Shown: positions 17,731 to 29,694 of the stretch, in pieces
How positions within the stretch are numbered: the stretch's first letter is position 1
Layout of the letters: every line of letters starts with the position of its first letter
Assembly: GCF_038396675.1 (NCBI RefSeq)
Contig: NC_088926.1
Location: 39,389,001-39,453,000 of the forward strand
Length of the DNA: 64,000 nt
Source of the DNA: Hydra vulgaris
Taxonomy: Eukaryota; Cnidaria; Hydrozoa; Anthoathecata; Hydridae
Reading direction: 5' to 3'
Program-made: the position numbers and the translations under genes
The notes under the pieces: model-generated
What the model saw: the letters and a program-made list of their open reading frames with translations, nothing else
What the model was told of the DNA's origin: nothing
The model's database searches: none

Positions 17731-17890
17731 TCATCACCATGTCCCTGGTAGTAGTGTGCTAAACTTGTTTCAAGGCGCAGCAGCCTTGTTTGTCAAGGAT
17801 TATGTTTTGGAGTTATAAAGTTGAGAGAGGGTTGTAACCATATCTTAAGTAGCCTCCTCGATTGCAGTTGCCTTGGGGAGGTGAATCGAA
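17731..17890 (+). repeat. SINE-like repeat, copy in + orientation
   Basis: The segment from CACCATGTCCCTGG to CCTTGGGGAGGTGAAT matches the reverse complement of 19349-19540. Shared blocks are CAGCAGCCTTG.., TTGGAGTTA.AGAGTTGAGAGAGGGTTG and GTAGCCTCCTCGA. This copy lacks the box-B region present in the other copy, so it is 5'-truncated. Confidence 0.65.
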
Positions 17891-18299
17891 ATAATACAAA
17901 AATAACAAATAAAAATATAGAAATATAGTAGGCTATACTTGAACACATATAGATAACAATACTTAAATAGGTTAATTTTAAGTATAACAATAAAACAACA
18001 CAAAATAAAATTATTCTAAAAACAACAAAATGGTAGTAAAAGTATAAGTACATTCAGCTGTTAAATTAAAGGTTATAAACTTATCTTAAAAGTAAATATT
18101 ATTGCCTGTAAACAAAGTCAAAATAAAAATTTATCAAAAAAATTCTAAGTAATGTATATAGTTTAGTTTATTTATTATTTAATTATTATCACAATGCAGG
18201 ATGAAAATATTAAAATGCCACTGGTTGGAAAATCAGAAAATTAGGCCAATGCCAATACTGATTGTGCAAAAAGTGGCCGATAACGCCGATGCTGATTAA

Positions 18300-18472
18300 T
18301 CGGTACATCAATAGTATATATATTTTTAGGTGCCCTAAGAAATCCTAACGGTTTTGTCATAGAGCTCATGCCTCCTTCCTTACCGTGACGCAAAAATACG
18401 TCTAAAGGTTGTTTCGAACCTGGATCTCCTGCTAATAGAGCAAGTGCTTTAACCACTGCGCCACGGCCGCAC
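18300..18472 (-). repeat. tRNA-derived SINE
   Basis: Reading leftward from about 18472 the sequence begins GTGCGGCCGTGGCGCAGTGG. It has an A box TGGCGCAGTGG at 18463-18453 and a B box GGTTCGAAAC at 18420-18411, spaced as in a tRNA gene promoter. The tRNA-like part is followed by unrelated sequence, as in SINEs. It cannot be a functional tRNA because no proper acceptor pairing follows the B box. The adjacent (TATG)n tract starts just beyond its 5' end. Confidence 0.75.
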
Positions 18473-18477
18473 TATAT

Positions 18478-18735
18478 ACATACATATATATATGTATGTA
18501 TGTGTGTATGTGTGTATGTATGTATGTATGTATGTATGTATGTATGTATGTATGTATGTATGTATGTATGTATGTATGTATGTATGTATGAATGTATGTA
18601 TGTATGCATGTATGTATGTATGTATGTATGTATGTATGTATGTATGTATGTATGTATGTATGTATGTATGTATGTATGTATGTATGTATGTATGTATGCA
18701 TGTATGTATGTATGTATGTATGTATGTATGTATAT
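18478..18735. repeat. (TATG)n microsatellite
   Basis: About 250 bp of TATG/CATA repeat with a few GTGTG and ATGAATG variants. ORFs of Cys/Met/Tyr/Val or Thr/His/Ile repeats across it are artefacts of the four-base period. Confidence 0.95.
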
Positions 18736-18739
18736 ATAA

Positions 18740-18965
18740 AATGACTAAAAAGCTGCAAATTCCTCAACCATAACCTATTCGTCACAGGGTTCGTCTGCTT
18801 TTTAAAACCTTTTAACTAAACCATTTTTTTTTTGCAATTTCAAAACAATTATCACCTTTATTAGCAGAAACAAAACGCTCTAAACCTTGATAATTCTAAA
18901 TTGTAAACAGTGTCTCAATACAATGGTTACTGATCGCATACCATATTAAATATCGCTATCAACAA
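18740..18965. repeat. Diverged fragment of dispersed repeat A
   Basis: AACCATAACCTATTCGTCAC, TCGTCTGCTTTTTAAA, ATTAGCAGAAACAAAACG and AACAGTGTCTCAATACAATGG correspond in order to segments of repeat A at 14845-15010 and 32450-32600. Many substitutions indicate an older copy. Confidence 0.55.
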
Positions 18966-19348
18966 TAAAAAAGGAACACAATGTTTAATTATATATATAT
19001 ACATTTTTCCTATATTATTCTATGACAATAGATGTTGGTAACCCCAATACTTCTCGTTCAGATCAGGGTCCAGCTATGGTAGGTGACTGCTCAAAGATTT
19101 AATTGAAACAGACCAAACAATCAAAAATTGCTCGGAACATCTCCGATTTGTTGATCTGTCGGTGAGAAGTTCTTATTGCAAACACCCCACACCAAAACCA
19201 GATCAGTAGAAAAGTATCAGAGTGTACAATGAAATAACTATCCACTAGGGCAGTAAACAAGACAAATATTGTATTACAGATGTTTTCATGCAGCTAATAC
19301 AATTATGAGACAATTAGTATATATATATTTTTTTTTTCTTTTAGATTA

Positions 19349-19580
19349 TTCACCTCCCCAAGGCCCGAGGGGGGCCACTACAGTCGAGGAGGCTACTCAT
19401 TTTTTTGTGTTTTTTATTTTTTAGTTGTTATTCGTGGTGCAACCCTCTCTCAACTCTTTAACTCCAAAAGACGAACCTTGCCGAGCAAGGCCGCTGCGCG
19501 GAGAAACTAAGTTGAGCGCAGTACTTCCAGGGACGTGGTGGGAGTCGAACTCCGAACGCGGTGGTAGTCGAACTCCGAAT
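19349..19580 (-). repeat. SINE with box B, inserted in the tandem array
   Basis: Reading leftward, GGAGTTCGACTCC at 19553-19541 is a pol III B box, and a second partial copy of the same motif lies at 19561-19580. The body matches the + strand copy at 17731-17890 in reverse orientation. It interrupts the spacing of the 280-bp array, so it inserted after the array formed. Confidence 0.7.
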
Positions 19581-20294
19581 ATGTCAATCCATTTCTACTC
19601 ATGATGGTCATGATCCGGGTATAGTAGGTGATAGCTGTAAAAACCACTCAAAACAAATTGTTCAGTCAGATTACCCGAAATATCTTCAATTCAATGACTT
19701 GTAGGTGAGTGGTTCTTACTGCTAACATCTCACACAACCAAGAGATTGAAGGAATAGCATATAAGAGTACAACTGAATGAATATACACAGCAACAGTAAA
19801 AAGGACACACAACGTTTTACAGATGTGTTCATGCATCTAATACAATTGTGAGAAAATATGTATAGGTCAATCTAGTACTATGCATGCAGTTTTTGATCTA
19901 GGTATAGTTGGCAATAGCTGTAAAAACCTCTTAAAACAAATTGTTCAGTTGGATTACCCAGAACATCTCCAGTTTGTTGACCTGTTGGTGAGAGGTTCTT
20001 CCTGCTCACACCCCACACATCAGAGAGAAGGGTTAGTATTAAAGAGTACAGCAGAATGAATATACACAACAGCAGTAAAAGAAACACACAAACTTTTACA
20101 TATGTATCAATGTAACTAGTATTATCTAAGGCCATTCGTATAAGTAAGTAAAATGCTAATCATGCAGATCATGATCCTGGTACGTCAGGTGAACGCTCAA
20201 GGAACTAAATAGGACAAATCGATCAGTCAGATTTCACAGAACGTCTAAGATTCGTTGACCTATTGGTGAGAAATTCTTATTGCAAACACCCCCC

Positions 20295-20296
20295 CC

Positions 20297-20334
<38 letters not shown>
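20295..20334. repeat. (CA)n microsatellite
   Basis: A C9 run followed by about 17 CA dinucleotides, located at the end of the last 280-bp unit. Confidence 0.95.
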
Positions 20335-20335
<1 letters not shown>

Positions 20336-20384
20336 CCAGATTAGCAGTATCCATTTCCATTTACCATTTGGGTCATTTTACTAT

Positions 20385-21000
20385 AAGTTGATAAGTCTTT
20401 GCATACCCCTAAGCATACTAGATGCAAAATGTCTAAAAGAAACTTTTAGACCATGTCAAAATTTAATACAATTTAAAACACCACTAAGATGTTCAGAACG
20501 CTTTTGATGACAAAAATCTGAATCAGTGTTTAAATTGATGAAATATGTGGGAGTATTATCTTGCCACACCACTCTCCTTTCTGAACACAATACTCACATC
20601 AGTTATAACCATTGTGCCTCTAATACACTTAACAAATGCTCTAGCTGGTCCATCACATATGATAACAGTAAGATTGATAACATACTCAATATTTTAACAG
20701 ATTAAATCATCTTTTTGAAGAACTTTGAACTCTACCAAAAATTTATGTAGATAATCAAAAATGGAATTAGGTTTTTGGGCACCACTTTTTAAAAAAATCT
20801 CTAAAAACACCAATTTCGGTACCCAAAAATTGCAAGCCTAAGCTCTGACAGCAACATTTATAAACAGCAACAACTTTTGACAAATTTTATTTAAATTTTT
20901 TTTACATGTATGTTTAAGTTTTGTCACTATTTTAGATTTTTATTGAACAATTTCCTACATGTTTTTTTAATATAAAGTACTTAGGAAGCATTTTTCTCTT
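20385..21000. repeat. Dispersed repeat B, copy 1
   Basis: Nearly the same sequence recurs in the same orientation at 42810-43400. Shared blocks include TAAGTCTTTGCATACCCCTA, CACTAAGATGTTCAGAA, TGCCTCTAATACACTTAACA and GGAATTAGGTTTTTGGGCAC. No ORF is conserved between copies, and it is probably a non-autonomous element. Confidence 0.75.
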
Positions 21001-21142
21001 TTACTATCAGCTATCAAGCTGATTAAACTGACTTGATCAGCCTCAGCTTTAATTTTAAGCTAATGAATTTAAAGCTGAAGCTGAAATATCAGTTGCAACC
21101 CCTACTTTATAGACAACATATTTAATGTGATGTATATACTTT

Positions 21143-24100
21143 CAGCGTGGAAAATAACGGGCGGTCAACGGTCACTGACCGCCCGAAATGACTGAAATTG
21201 CTATTTTGACCTCTCAAAACGAATTCTTCCCGGTCAAGGTTGACCGGTTGAAAAAAAAAGAGTTATATAATGTTTGACAAATTATCAGGATGCCTTTAAA
21301 AATGCATATACCAAAATTTTATAAAATGTAAATCTTTGAAAAAGCTTCTAAAATAATTTTATCCTTTGTACGCTACTTTAAATCGCTTCGTTAGTGAGTA
21401 TTATAAATGACGTAAACTATTAATTTTTTTTGCTTCACTTATCAAGACTAATTTCATTTTAGTGGTGGTGAAATCCATAACTGCTTTTTTCATAAATGAT
21501 TGAAGTTCTTATTTTATTATTGTTTTAATAATAATATAATATTAACTAAGAACATTTTTTTATTCCTACATTTTATTTATATTTTCTTTACATCATTTTA
21601 CTTATTTTTCTTTTTTTCTACCTTTTGCTTTTAAATTTTACCTTTTGCTGCCAATTGCAATGAAAAAATACCTTTATTTTTTATTTTTAGTTTAATTTAT
21701 CCGTAGTCAACAAAACTTACAAATTATCGACTAAAAGCCGCACACCAAGCCCTTCTGTGATGAAAATAAATTTCTTAGATTTCAATTAGTTAACACTCCG
21801 GAAAATAGAAAGTTCGTATTTGAAATTGTCGAGGTTCTTATGTTCTCTATTTTAAAGACTCTTGGTTCGGTTGACGCTGAGTGACTGAGAAGTTAACTTT
21901 AATATTTAGATAAATTTAAAATTACCAAATGCGCGTTTGCTTTTTTTTTTCTACTATTAAAATTTAAAAAATATATATACTGTAGTATAAAGTTTCGTTT
22001 TAAGTAACTTAAATAATTTTGATAGTAATTCATAAAACGATTGTCATGATTTTATTAAATATTAGTTCAGCATCTGCCGACGAGAGGCATTAACATTATT
22101 ATCAACTAAATAACATTAATAGTTTATAAAATGATTTTAAATAAAAATGAATGAAAGATATAAAATGATACAAATGAGATATAAAATGTGCAATCATTTT
22201 TCTTTTTCAACGTCGGTAACGACTGAAGTTCTTATTTAACCATTATTTAAAATCAATGTATGTAGCTACGAACATTTTCTCCTTTTTTTTCATTCATTTT
22301 TCTCGTAACCTTTTCCCTCAATTTCTGAAGTCATAGCAATGAATGAGTTTTTTTAAATAAGTTTTAAATTAACAATTGCGAATTTGAACATTTTTTATAT
22401 TACTAAATTGTAAGAGAATCGTCAAACATCAGCACTTCAAAATGGATGCGACTAAAAAGAGACAAACAACACTTTCATTTTTAACACAAGCAGGATCGGA
22501 ATTAAAACCACCTGTTGAAAAGAAGAAAAAACTCAATAGTAGAAAATTACAGCTAACAACAGCTCAAAAATGGGTAAACACTACTCTTGCAAAATATAAT
22601 GCAAATGAATGGCTAGAGATATTATATAATGGAAACTATGTTACAGCATTACAATGCACTGTATGTCGTCAGTATACTAAACAAATTGATATTTATAAAG
22701 GATATACGCCAGAATGGGGAAGCGATGAAGGTAGTTGTAGGATACAGCACAGTGCCGCAGTTGATCATGCAAATGGTTTGCCACATCAAAGAGCCTACGA
22801 ATTAGCAATGAAAAGTAAAGGGAAGGATGTAAGCGAACGAAATGATAAATTAAGCAACCTGCAGAAAGAAATGCGGCAAACTGATATTTTATCGGGCCTG
22901 AAAACCATTACCAAGAAAGATCTAAATTTAACAAAAAAAAAATTTGAGGTGGCATACTTTATTGCCAAAGAAGAGCTTCCGCTTAGCGTATACCCTAAAA
23001 TACTACGTTTGGAAGAAAATCATGCTGTAGAGTTTGGCCAAGCATATAGAAATAAAATAACTTGTGGAACTTTTATTGATTACATTGGATTGAGTTTGTC
23101 AAATATTCTCAGAAATAAGTTGAAAACACGAAATTACTTCAGTATTTTAATTGATGCATCAACAGATGTATCTGCAATTGAAAAAGAAGCTATATTTATT
23201 ATCAGTTTCGATCCTACTCCAATAGGAAAGACCGAGATATGCGTTGAGTGTTCTTTTCTTTCTATTTCTAATCTTGAACATGGAACATCTGAAGGAGTTT
23301 TCAATAAAATTAGTCAATCCCTTGAATCAGAAGGTATCGAAAATTTTAAAACTAAATTAGTTGGTTTTGGTGCTGATGGCGCAGCTGTAAATAGAGGAAG
23401 TAGAACAAGTGTAAATGTATTACTTCAGAAAGAAATTCCATGGGTAACTTTTGGTTGGTGTGTTGCACATCGCCTTGAGTTAGCGTTAAAAAATAAAATT
23501 GCACAAATGAAAGCGTTTAATGATGTCAATAACATCATTTTGAAAATGTATAACATTTATAAAAAATCCCCAAAAAAGTTACGACAGTTAGGAAACCTTG
23601 TTGCTATCCTTGAAGAGGGTAATTCATTTGACATTGCAGGTATTCGCCCCAAAAAAGCATCAGGTATATTTGATTTTTTTTTCAATTTTAACTATAAAAA
23701 ATACTTTATAAAATAATATACTTTATTAGATGCTGGTTTTTTATACAAAAGTTCTTTATAAAACAGTATTTTGAGCAATAAAAACTTTTTATAAAATAAA
23801 ATACTTGTGCAATAATAAATAGGAACACGATGGATTGCACATAAAATTCAAGCACTTGAGATGATCTTAGACAAATATGGAGTATATATGAAACATCTCG
23901 AAAACATGACTGCAGACTTCAGTTTTACTCAAGCAGAAAGAGCAAAGTTTAAAGGGTATCATCAGCAATGGAATCATGGACGAATACCGCTTTATATAGC
24001 ATTATTCATAGAAGTTTTATCGCCAGCAAAGTTGTTATCTTTAACTTTTCAAAGCAACGAAATTGATTCCGTAGCATCATCTGGATTTATTGAACAAACT

Positions 24101-25375
24101 AAAAAACAGTTAAGTCGCTTGAAGAAAAAAGAATTTAATGATTTACCAACTGTCAAACGTTTCCTTGCAAAAGTAAAAAACAACACTGGTAAGTATTCAT
24201 TCCAGGATGTTGAGCTTCATGACTTTACAAACGCACTAACTTTAGTTAAGAATTCGAAATCAATGATTGTATCGTTAATTGCCGAATCCATAGAAGAGCG
24301 TTTGGAAACACAAAATACAGTTCCTGATATGTATGGAATGTTAATCCTAAACACTGGTAGCTGGTTTCAAAATAACACCAATAATTCATTTGCTGATGAT
24401 AACATCGAAAAATTGTATGACTTTTATAATATGCCGTTACGTAATGCTGGCTTCACTGGGAGTGTAAATAATATGTTAGATGCTTGGCATAACTTAGTTG
24501 ATTACACTGTCAAATATTTGGCACCAGATAAAACTGAGTACCGTAAAGTATGGTATCAAATTTTTTCGAGTTCTATGAAAAAAGATTGGAGTCCAGTTCT
24601 ACTTCTTGTTGAATTGTTGTTCGTATTGCCTGTTTCGAATGGAAAGGTTGAGCGTCTTTTTTCTCTTATGAATAGAATTAAAACTGACACAAGAAATCGC
24701 TTAACTTAAAAAAGGGCTCAATAATTTAATTCGGGTGCGTACTGATGAAACAAATAGTGGAGAATTTGATGTGAATCCTGCCATTGAATTATGGGCCGAA
24801 GATACGTTGCGAAGGCCTACACAAGAAAGTCGAAAAACTTATTCAAAAAAAGAAAAGAAAAAAACAACTATAAAAACATTAATTGATTTAGAATCGTCAT
24901 CAGACGAGTCTTTAGATTTAAAATTGTCTTTCGATGAAACTTTGGATAATGAATCAGATGAAACGTATATCTAAAAACATCTTTAAAAAAACATTTTTAA
25001 GTTATATAAAACTTTGTTTTTTGTAACTTAGGCAATTATTATAGTTGTATTACATAAAACGATACTTGATTAAGTATTCAGTTTAAATTTTTTTGATATA
25101 ACATAAAAATGTGTATTTTTTATTTTTTTTAAAAATAGAATACAAATAAAAAAGGAATACGAGTTCGTTCATTTTAAAGTATCAAGTTATTGTTTTATTT
25201 ACAAAGTTTCGTCATGCAAACGTAATTCGTCATGCAAATGTAATTGCTACGTTAAAAATTTAAACCAATATAAAAATTAAAATTTTGACCGCCCAATAAA
25301 AACAACTGACCGTCAATTTTATGTATTAGCCGGTCAGTTTGACCGCTCGCCTTTGATTTCTTATTTTCCACGCTG
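21143..25375 (+). mobile_element. Nearly intact hAT transposon, 4.2 kb
   Basis: Terminal inverted repeats CAGCGTGGAAAATAA (21143) and TTATTTTCCACGCTG (ending 25375) match perfectly over 15 bp. They are flanked by TACTTT on both sides (21137-21142 and 25376-25381), a target duplication of 6 bp as visible (hAT elements usually give 8). Sub-terminal copies of GACCG/CGGTC (for example GGTCAACGGTCACTGACCG) occur at both ends and are probably transposase binding sites. The single gene inside is an hAT transposase. Confidence 0.9.
22442..24974 (+). CDS. hAT transposase with one intron and a late frameshift
   Basis: Exon 1 is 22442-23663. A phase-1 intron 23664-23822 (GTATAT...AATAG) follows, and exon 2 starts at 23823. 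Splicing restores the hAT motif GTRWIAHK across the junction. Exon 1 has a Cys/His zinc-finger region (ALQCTVCRQY ... HSAAVDHANGLPH) and the catalytic-domain segments FSILIDASTD, GFGADGAAVNRG and WCVAHRLELALK. Exon 2 ends with the hAT dimerisation segment (LPVSNGKVERLFSLMNRIK). A one-base slip in the A-run at 24707-24714 moves the reading frame, and the acidic tail NNLIRVRTDETNSGEF continues to 24974. It is related to ZBED/ZNF862-type hAT proteins and is probably very recently active or inactivated only by this indel. Confidence 0.85.
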
Positions 25376-26354
25376 TACTTTATCATAATACATAATACTT
25401 TTTATACTTGAATACTTATTGTTTTATTTTTTATAATACATAATTTTTTTTAATACGTATTTTTTATAATATTTAATACTTAAGAAAATATTGACTTTTA
25501 CCCAATATTCTTTAAAAACAACATTTTCTTATTCTAATTGTGGTAATAAATAAAGGTAATATTTACTCCAATTATTATATTTGTCCCCCAAAGTTCGTGT
25601 AAGTCTATCATATAGAAGACTCACTAATTCTAATAAATAAAAGTTTTTATTATTATTATTATAATTATATTTACTAACCTGTCATTACTAATATTTATCA
25701 AAAATACATTCTGGTTGTTCAAGTCACTTTTACTCATTTCAGTATGCAAATATTGTCAACAGTCAAAGTGCACCAAGCAGAAATATTCTTACACATGCTG
25801 CATAATACAAGATATACATAAGATAAATATCATATAAGACCTATTTTTGTTCCTTTAACCTGGAATTTAATATTTTTATCCTAACATTTTATAATTAAGT
25901 TAAATAAAAACAGTGCTTAACTTATTATAACTCAGTTATAATAAATAAACATATGATGTCATGATCTATATAATAACTATTATCTTTTTTTAGTTATCGT
26001 TATTTATGTTAAAGTTATCAAGATTTTATCAGTATTGTAAACATAAGTTAAGTATTATAAGTTTTTTTACAAGTATAAGTATTGTAAGTATAAGTTATTA
26101 TTAATAATAATAACTTATACATAAATTAATATATAATTATATATATTATACTATATATAATAATTATATTATATATAATATATTACATATAATATATTAA
26201 TTATACTATTTATAATAGTATATAATTATATATAAATAACTTATATATAAATAATATATAACTTATACATAATAATATTATGTATATTATGATATTATTG
26301 TTTATATTACAAACGCACATTTTTAAATCAAAGTCAAAAAATATCAATGAATAA
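25376..26354. other. AT-rich stretch, no gene
   Basis: AT-rich DNA with many TATA and TAATA runs (notably 26100-26290, which is self-complementary). A leftward hydrophobic ORF at 26210-26395 is low complexity and probably chance. Confidence 0.55.
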
Positions 26355-26444
26355 AAAATGCAGTTGATGCATAACAATAAAGCCATTTTTTGCATGTTAA
26401 CACTTAATATTTATACCTGACGGTGGGTAAACATCATTAACATC
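26355..26444. repeat. Dispersed repeat A, left piece of a split copy
   Basis: GATGCATAACAATAAAG... through GGTGGGTAAAC..TTAACATC matches 14670-14758 and stops exactly where the insertion starting at 26445 begins. The rest of the same copy resumes at 32359. Confidence 0.75.
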
Positions 26445-26614
26445 CCTAGTTGACTATCTTACAGAAAACTTATATATCTTTTAGGATTGCAATATTCTTA
26501 TAATATCCTATAGGATATCTTAAGGGATTCGTAAGATCGTAAGTGAAAACAAAAAAATTGTTTTGTTTATGTTAATTCTGTAAAATATACTTTTTTTTCC
26601 AATAGAAAAAAAGT

Positions 26615-26662
26615 GCGTTTCTTAACTTCTCCTTTATATTTAAAGGAGAAATTAAGAAACGC
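26615..26662. repeat. 22-bp inverted repeat, short loop
   Basis: Arms 26615-26636 and 26641-26662 pair with a single mismatch and a 4-base loop. Confidence 0.85.
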
Positions 26663-26922
26663 GCTTTCTTAACGATTTTGTTGTAAAAATTTCATTTTCA
26701 TTTGTTATAACAAGGTATATCCCGTTTAATGTATAAAAACGTTTGCATTTTGTTTGTTTTAATTTTTCTGTTTGATAGTTGTTTTGTTTTAAAAAGGTTA
26801 TGGTCGTTTTTATTAGGCTTATATATTTGTTTTGTTTTTATTAGGCTTATATTTCATTGTTTAAAATAAGGCAATTTATTATCTTAAAATAAGGCAAATT
26901 ATTATCAAGTATCTTACAGAGT

Positions 26923-29169
26923 ATGGCATCTGCACGCAGATCAATACAGCGCTCTTATAGACATATCGATGTATATAACGAGACTGATAATGAAAGTGAT
27001 GAAGAATGCAGAATTTTGGATGAAGAAGTAGATCAACTTATCCTGGAATCTTCGGAAACTAGTGTCTGCGTTGGGGATGACAATGCAGAAAAAGATGTCA
27101 GTAATGATTTAAGTAACATTTGTGCCTCTCAAAAGTTTGAAATAACAAGCATTGAAAGAGCTCTTTTTATTGCCTCAATTGCACTTCATGCAGTTCAGTC
27201 TGGCATTAGCAACAGTTCAATTGAAGGAGTGATTAAATTGTTTCAGGTATACAAACCCTGTTTATTATTTAAATAGTATGTTTTATACTTTTATAAATTG
27301 TAGTGCTGGTAGTCTACCAGCACTACAATTACCAGGTAGACTAGTTGGTGGTTGTTTTTGAAGTTCCAATATATAATAATAGAATATATACAAAATGTAT
27401 AGGTATTAATGTAAGGATTTGTAAAAATATGTAAACAAATATTATATTCTTACAATTCTCTTCTGCTTTGTTGACTCAAGAATTCAGTGGACAAATAACA
27501 TTTGTTTATTTACATGTTATGATAACATGTAAATAAATAAATGTTATTTTTCACTGAGGTCTTGAGTCTACAAAGCAGAAGAGCATTATTATGGCTATCA
27601 GACTCAAAACCACAGCACGTGTTGATGGTTTTTATTCAAACAATAGAAACAATGACCATATTTGTACCCTTTAAATTTAGATGTAATGTAGTCAATCAAT
27701 AACACATGTCAATTGATTCCATAAATAATTCAAATTGCTAAATTTTTACATTTAATATAAATTCTTTAGTGTAAGAATTTTTAAAAGCGTACTGTAAGAG
27801 AAGGTGTAGCTATATGGTAGGGAGGAGTACTTAATTATTTATCTATCTAAAAATGCTGTCAATTTCTTGTAGGTATTATAAAAAATACTACAAAGAGCAC
27901 AAGTATGAATTATTGAAATATATGATGGTATTTATAATTACAAGTTAAAGAAGATTCTCATATATTATATTCTCATATATATAAAATATATTTGAAATTA
28001 AATTCTATGCTATTTTCAATGGAGAAAAGTATTGATCAACTTGTAGTATGCTTGATCAACTTGTAGTATGCATTTAAATATTTGATCAACATATAGCATA
28101 TATTTTATATTCATTTTTTTAGATTGCATTCTTTATTGAGAATATTCCTACCTCATGGAAGACTATTACAAGTTTTATTCAAAAAAATCTGTATGATTAT
28201 TCTTCAATGTTTGATCTACCAATACCTACAGAACCTAGCAGTACAGGTGAGTTTGTGGTGTTTAATCTACATATACAGTTAGATTTAATTTTATGTGTTA
28301 ATAAGCCACTGATTATTCAATACCGACAAGAACTAGTTAGTGCTGGAGATGTTATAAGTTTGGCTCTAACATTAACATCTGATATTTTAAATTTACATTT
28401 ACTTATATCTGCAGATGGAGCAAACCCTTATTTTAAAAAGAAATCGTCATTTTGGCCATTGCAGGCAACTCTACTAGACTTGCCAAACATTGTTAGGTCC
28501 CGTATAGAAAATTCTTTGTTTTTAGTCATTTGCAGATGCACTGGTAAACTTAATTGGGATTCTTTTATGCCCTCTATTGTTTGAAAAGTTTAGATTTAGA
28601 CAAGAAGTTAATCTTCCATCTGAGTTGACTGTGATTATCCATCCCTATGGTGCTGTATTTATTTCCCTGCTCGAGCACATTTTTTGAATGTTATGCAGTT
28701 CAATGAAGAGTTTGGATGCCTGTTTTGTAAACATCCTGGAAGGCGCGTCCTTCCATAGAGTTATAATCAAGATCCACATAGAGTTATAATCAATAACCAA
28801 TGCTATCATTTATTACAGTATAACAAAAGATGCTCGTCAGTTAGCTATATTGTGCAGTATTGTGAACATAATTATTTTAAGTATGGCAAAATTTTTTCAT
28901 TTTTACATGGTGAAGTAAGTATTGCGAATGTTTCTGTCTTAAAACCCATAAATACTGTAATTGATCTTTTCAATTTTATTGATCTATCACCTGCAGAAAT
29001 GATAATTTGTTCTTATATTTCTGAGTCTTTTATTACTGTAATGGAAACAGAGGAGGTTCATTCAATTCCTATTGCATCATTTATCACTAGATGCCTGTTA
29101 TTCCCTGTACCTAATAAGGTTAATTTACATATTGTTGTTCCTATTATATCTTTATTTGAACACGATTAA
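26923..29169 (+). pseudogene. Decayed transposase-like gene with exon structure
   Basis: ATG 26923 opens an acidic N-terminal exon ending at a consensus donor after 27246 (TTTCAG|GTATAC, phase 0). The next exon starts at 28123 after TTTTTTTAG with IAFFIENIPTSWKTITSFI, and stays open to 28584. It contains ISADGANPYFKKKSSFWPLQ and a following LPNIVRSRIEN, which resembles the 'DG..(V/I)FKSS..SFWPI' core of a transposase-like family widespread in cnidarians. After a stop, 28600-28760 still reads fragments such as FGCLFCKHPGRR. The C-terminal segment 28852-29169 (YGKIFSFLHGEVSIANVSVL) follows directly, implying a large deletion of the middle. It is a pseudogene by these breaks. The family name is uncertain. 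Confidence 0.5.
27296..27330. repeat. Perfect 17-bp palindrome
   Basis: Arms 27296-27312 and 27314-27330 are perfect reverse complements around a single base. A further palindromic segment with ~60-bp imperfect arms lies at 27457-27584. Confidence 0.9.
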
Positions 29170-29694
29170 TTTGTACCTTATTTGAATATATAAATTTTAA
29201 TTTGGAACTTGTAACACCTATTTGTACACAATTAATTTAGTATTTGAACACGATTAATTTGTACTATATTAAATATTTACATTTTTATATTGTTTCAAAA
29301 TAAGTTTGTCATCCTAATGAATGTTTGTTTAAATGTTTACTAATAACAATTTAGACTGGTTGTTTTTTGTAAGGTTATAACATAAATATATGCTCATGTA
29401 AGTATCTGTGACAAGATCATTTGTTAAACAATTTTTTTTTTTTGTAATTTTTAGCAAAAAACAATTATTATGAATATGTAATAGGTCAAGAAGGGTCAAC
29501 CAACTTCTTCCTTTTTTGGTTCTTAGGGCTGAAAGAGTTCCTAGAGCCTGTTTACTTTAGCTCTACAGTTATGAGATCAATATCTCTTCATAAGAGAATA
29601 TGGATGTAGAAAGTATGCTTGTTTTTTCTACTTTTTCTTATTTTTTGTTGCACAAAAGCAATCATAATAACTTTGTTCTATTTCTTCATTTAAG
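29170..29694. other. AT-rich spacer
   Basis: No ORF of note. It repeats short phrases of the end of the preceding pseudogene (AACACGATTAATTTGTAC occurs twice, at ~29159 and ~29245), indicating small local duplications. Confidence 0.5.

Larger units (their letters stand above)
17161..18300. repeat. Possible non-autonomous element with GCCGATRCCGATGC ends
   Basis: GCCGATACCGATGCC with ACTGATGA at 17164-17190 resembles the GGCCGATAACGCCGATGC and CTGATTAATCGG block at 18270-18300. An additional GGCCAATGCCAATACTGAT lies at 18243. Such GCCGAT-rich ends are typical of hAT-like elements in animal genomes. The interior has no transposase but contains the palindromes at 17225 and a SINE at 17731. The boundaries are inference. 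Confidence 0.35.
19030..20340. repeat. Tandem array of four diverged ~280-bp units
   Basis: Each unit has, in order, a GATC(A/C/T)(G/C)GG anchor (at 19061, 19612, 19895 and 20173), GGT..G(C/A)TA.CT, AGATT.CCC(G/A)GAA, TTG(A/T)CCTGT.GGTGAGA.GTTCTTA.TGC and CACCCCACAC. They also share a GAATGAATATACACA.CAGTAAA block and TTTTACA.ATGT.TTCATG. Anchor spacing is 283 and 278 bp between units 2-4. Units 1-2 are separated further by an inserted SINE. No ORF spans the units consistently. Confidence 0.7.

Noticed and set aside
18411..18472. Possible tRNA gene on the minus strand
   Set aside because: A and B boxes are present, but the sequence after the B box does not pair with the 5' end to form an acceptor stem, and it continues into unrelated DNA, as in a SINE.
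18432..18785. Overlapping ORFs of Cys/Met/Tyr/Val or Tyr/Ile/His/Thr repeats
   Set aside because: They are translations of the (TATG)n microsatellite; every frame is open because the repeat has no stop.
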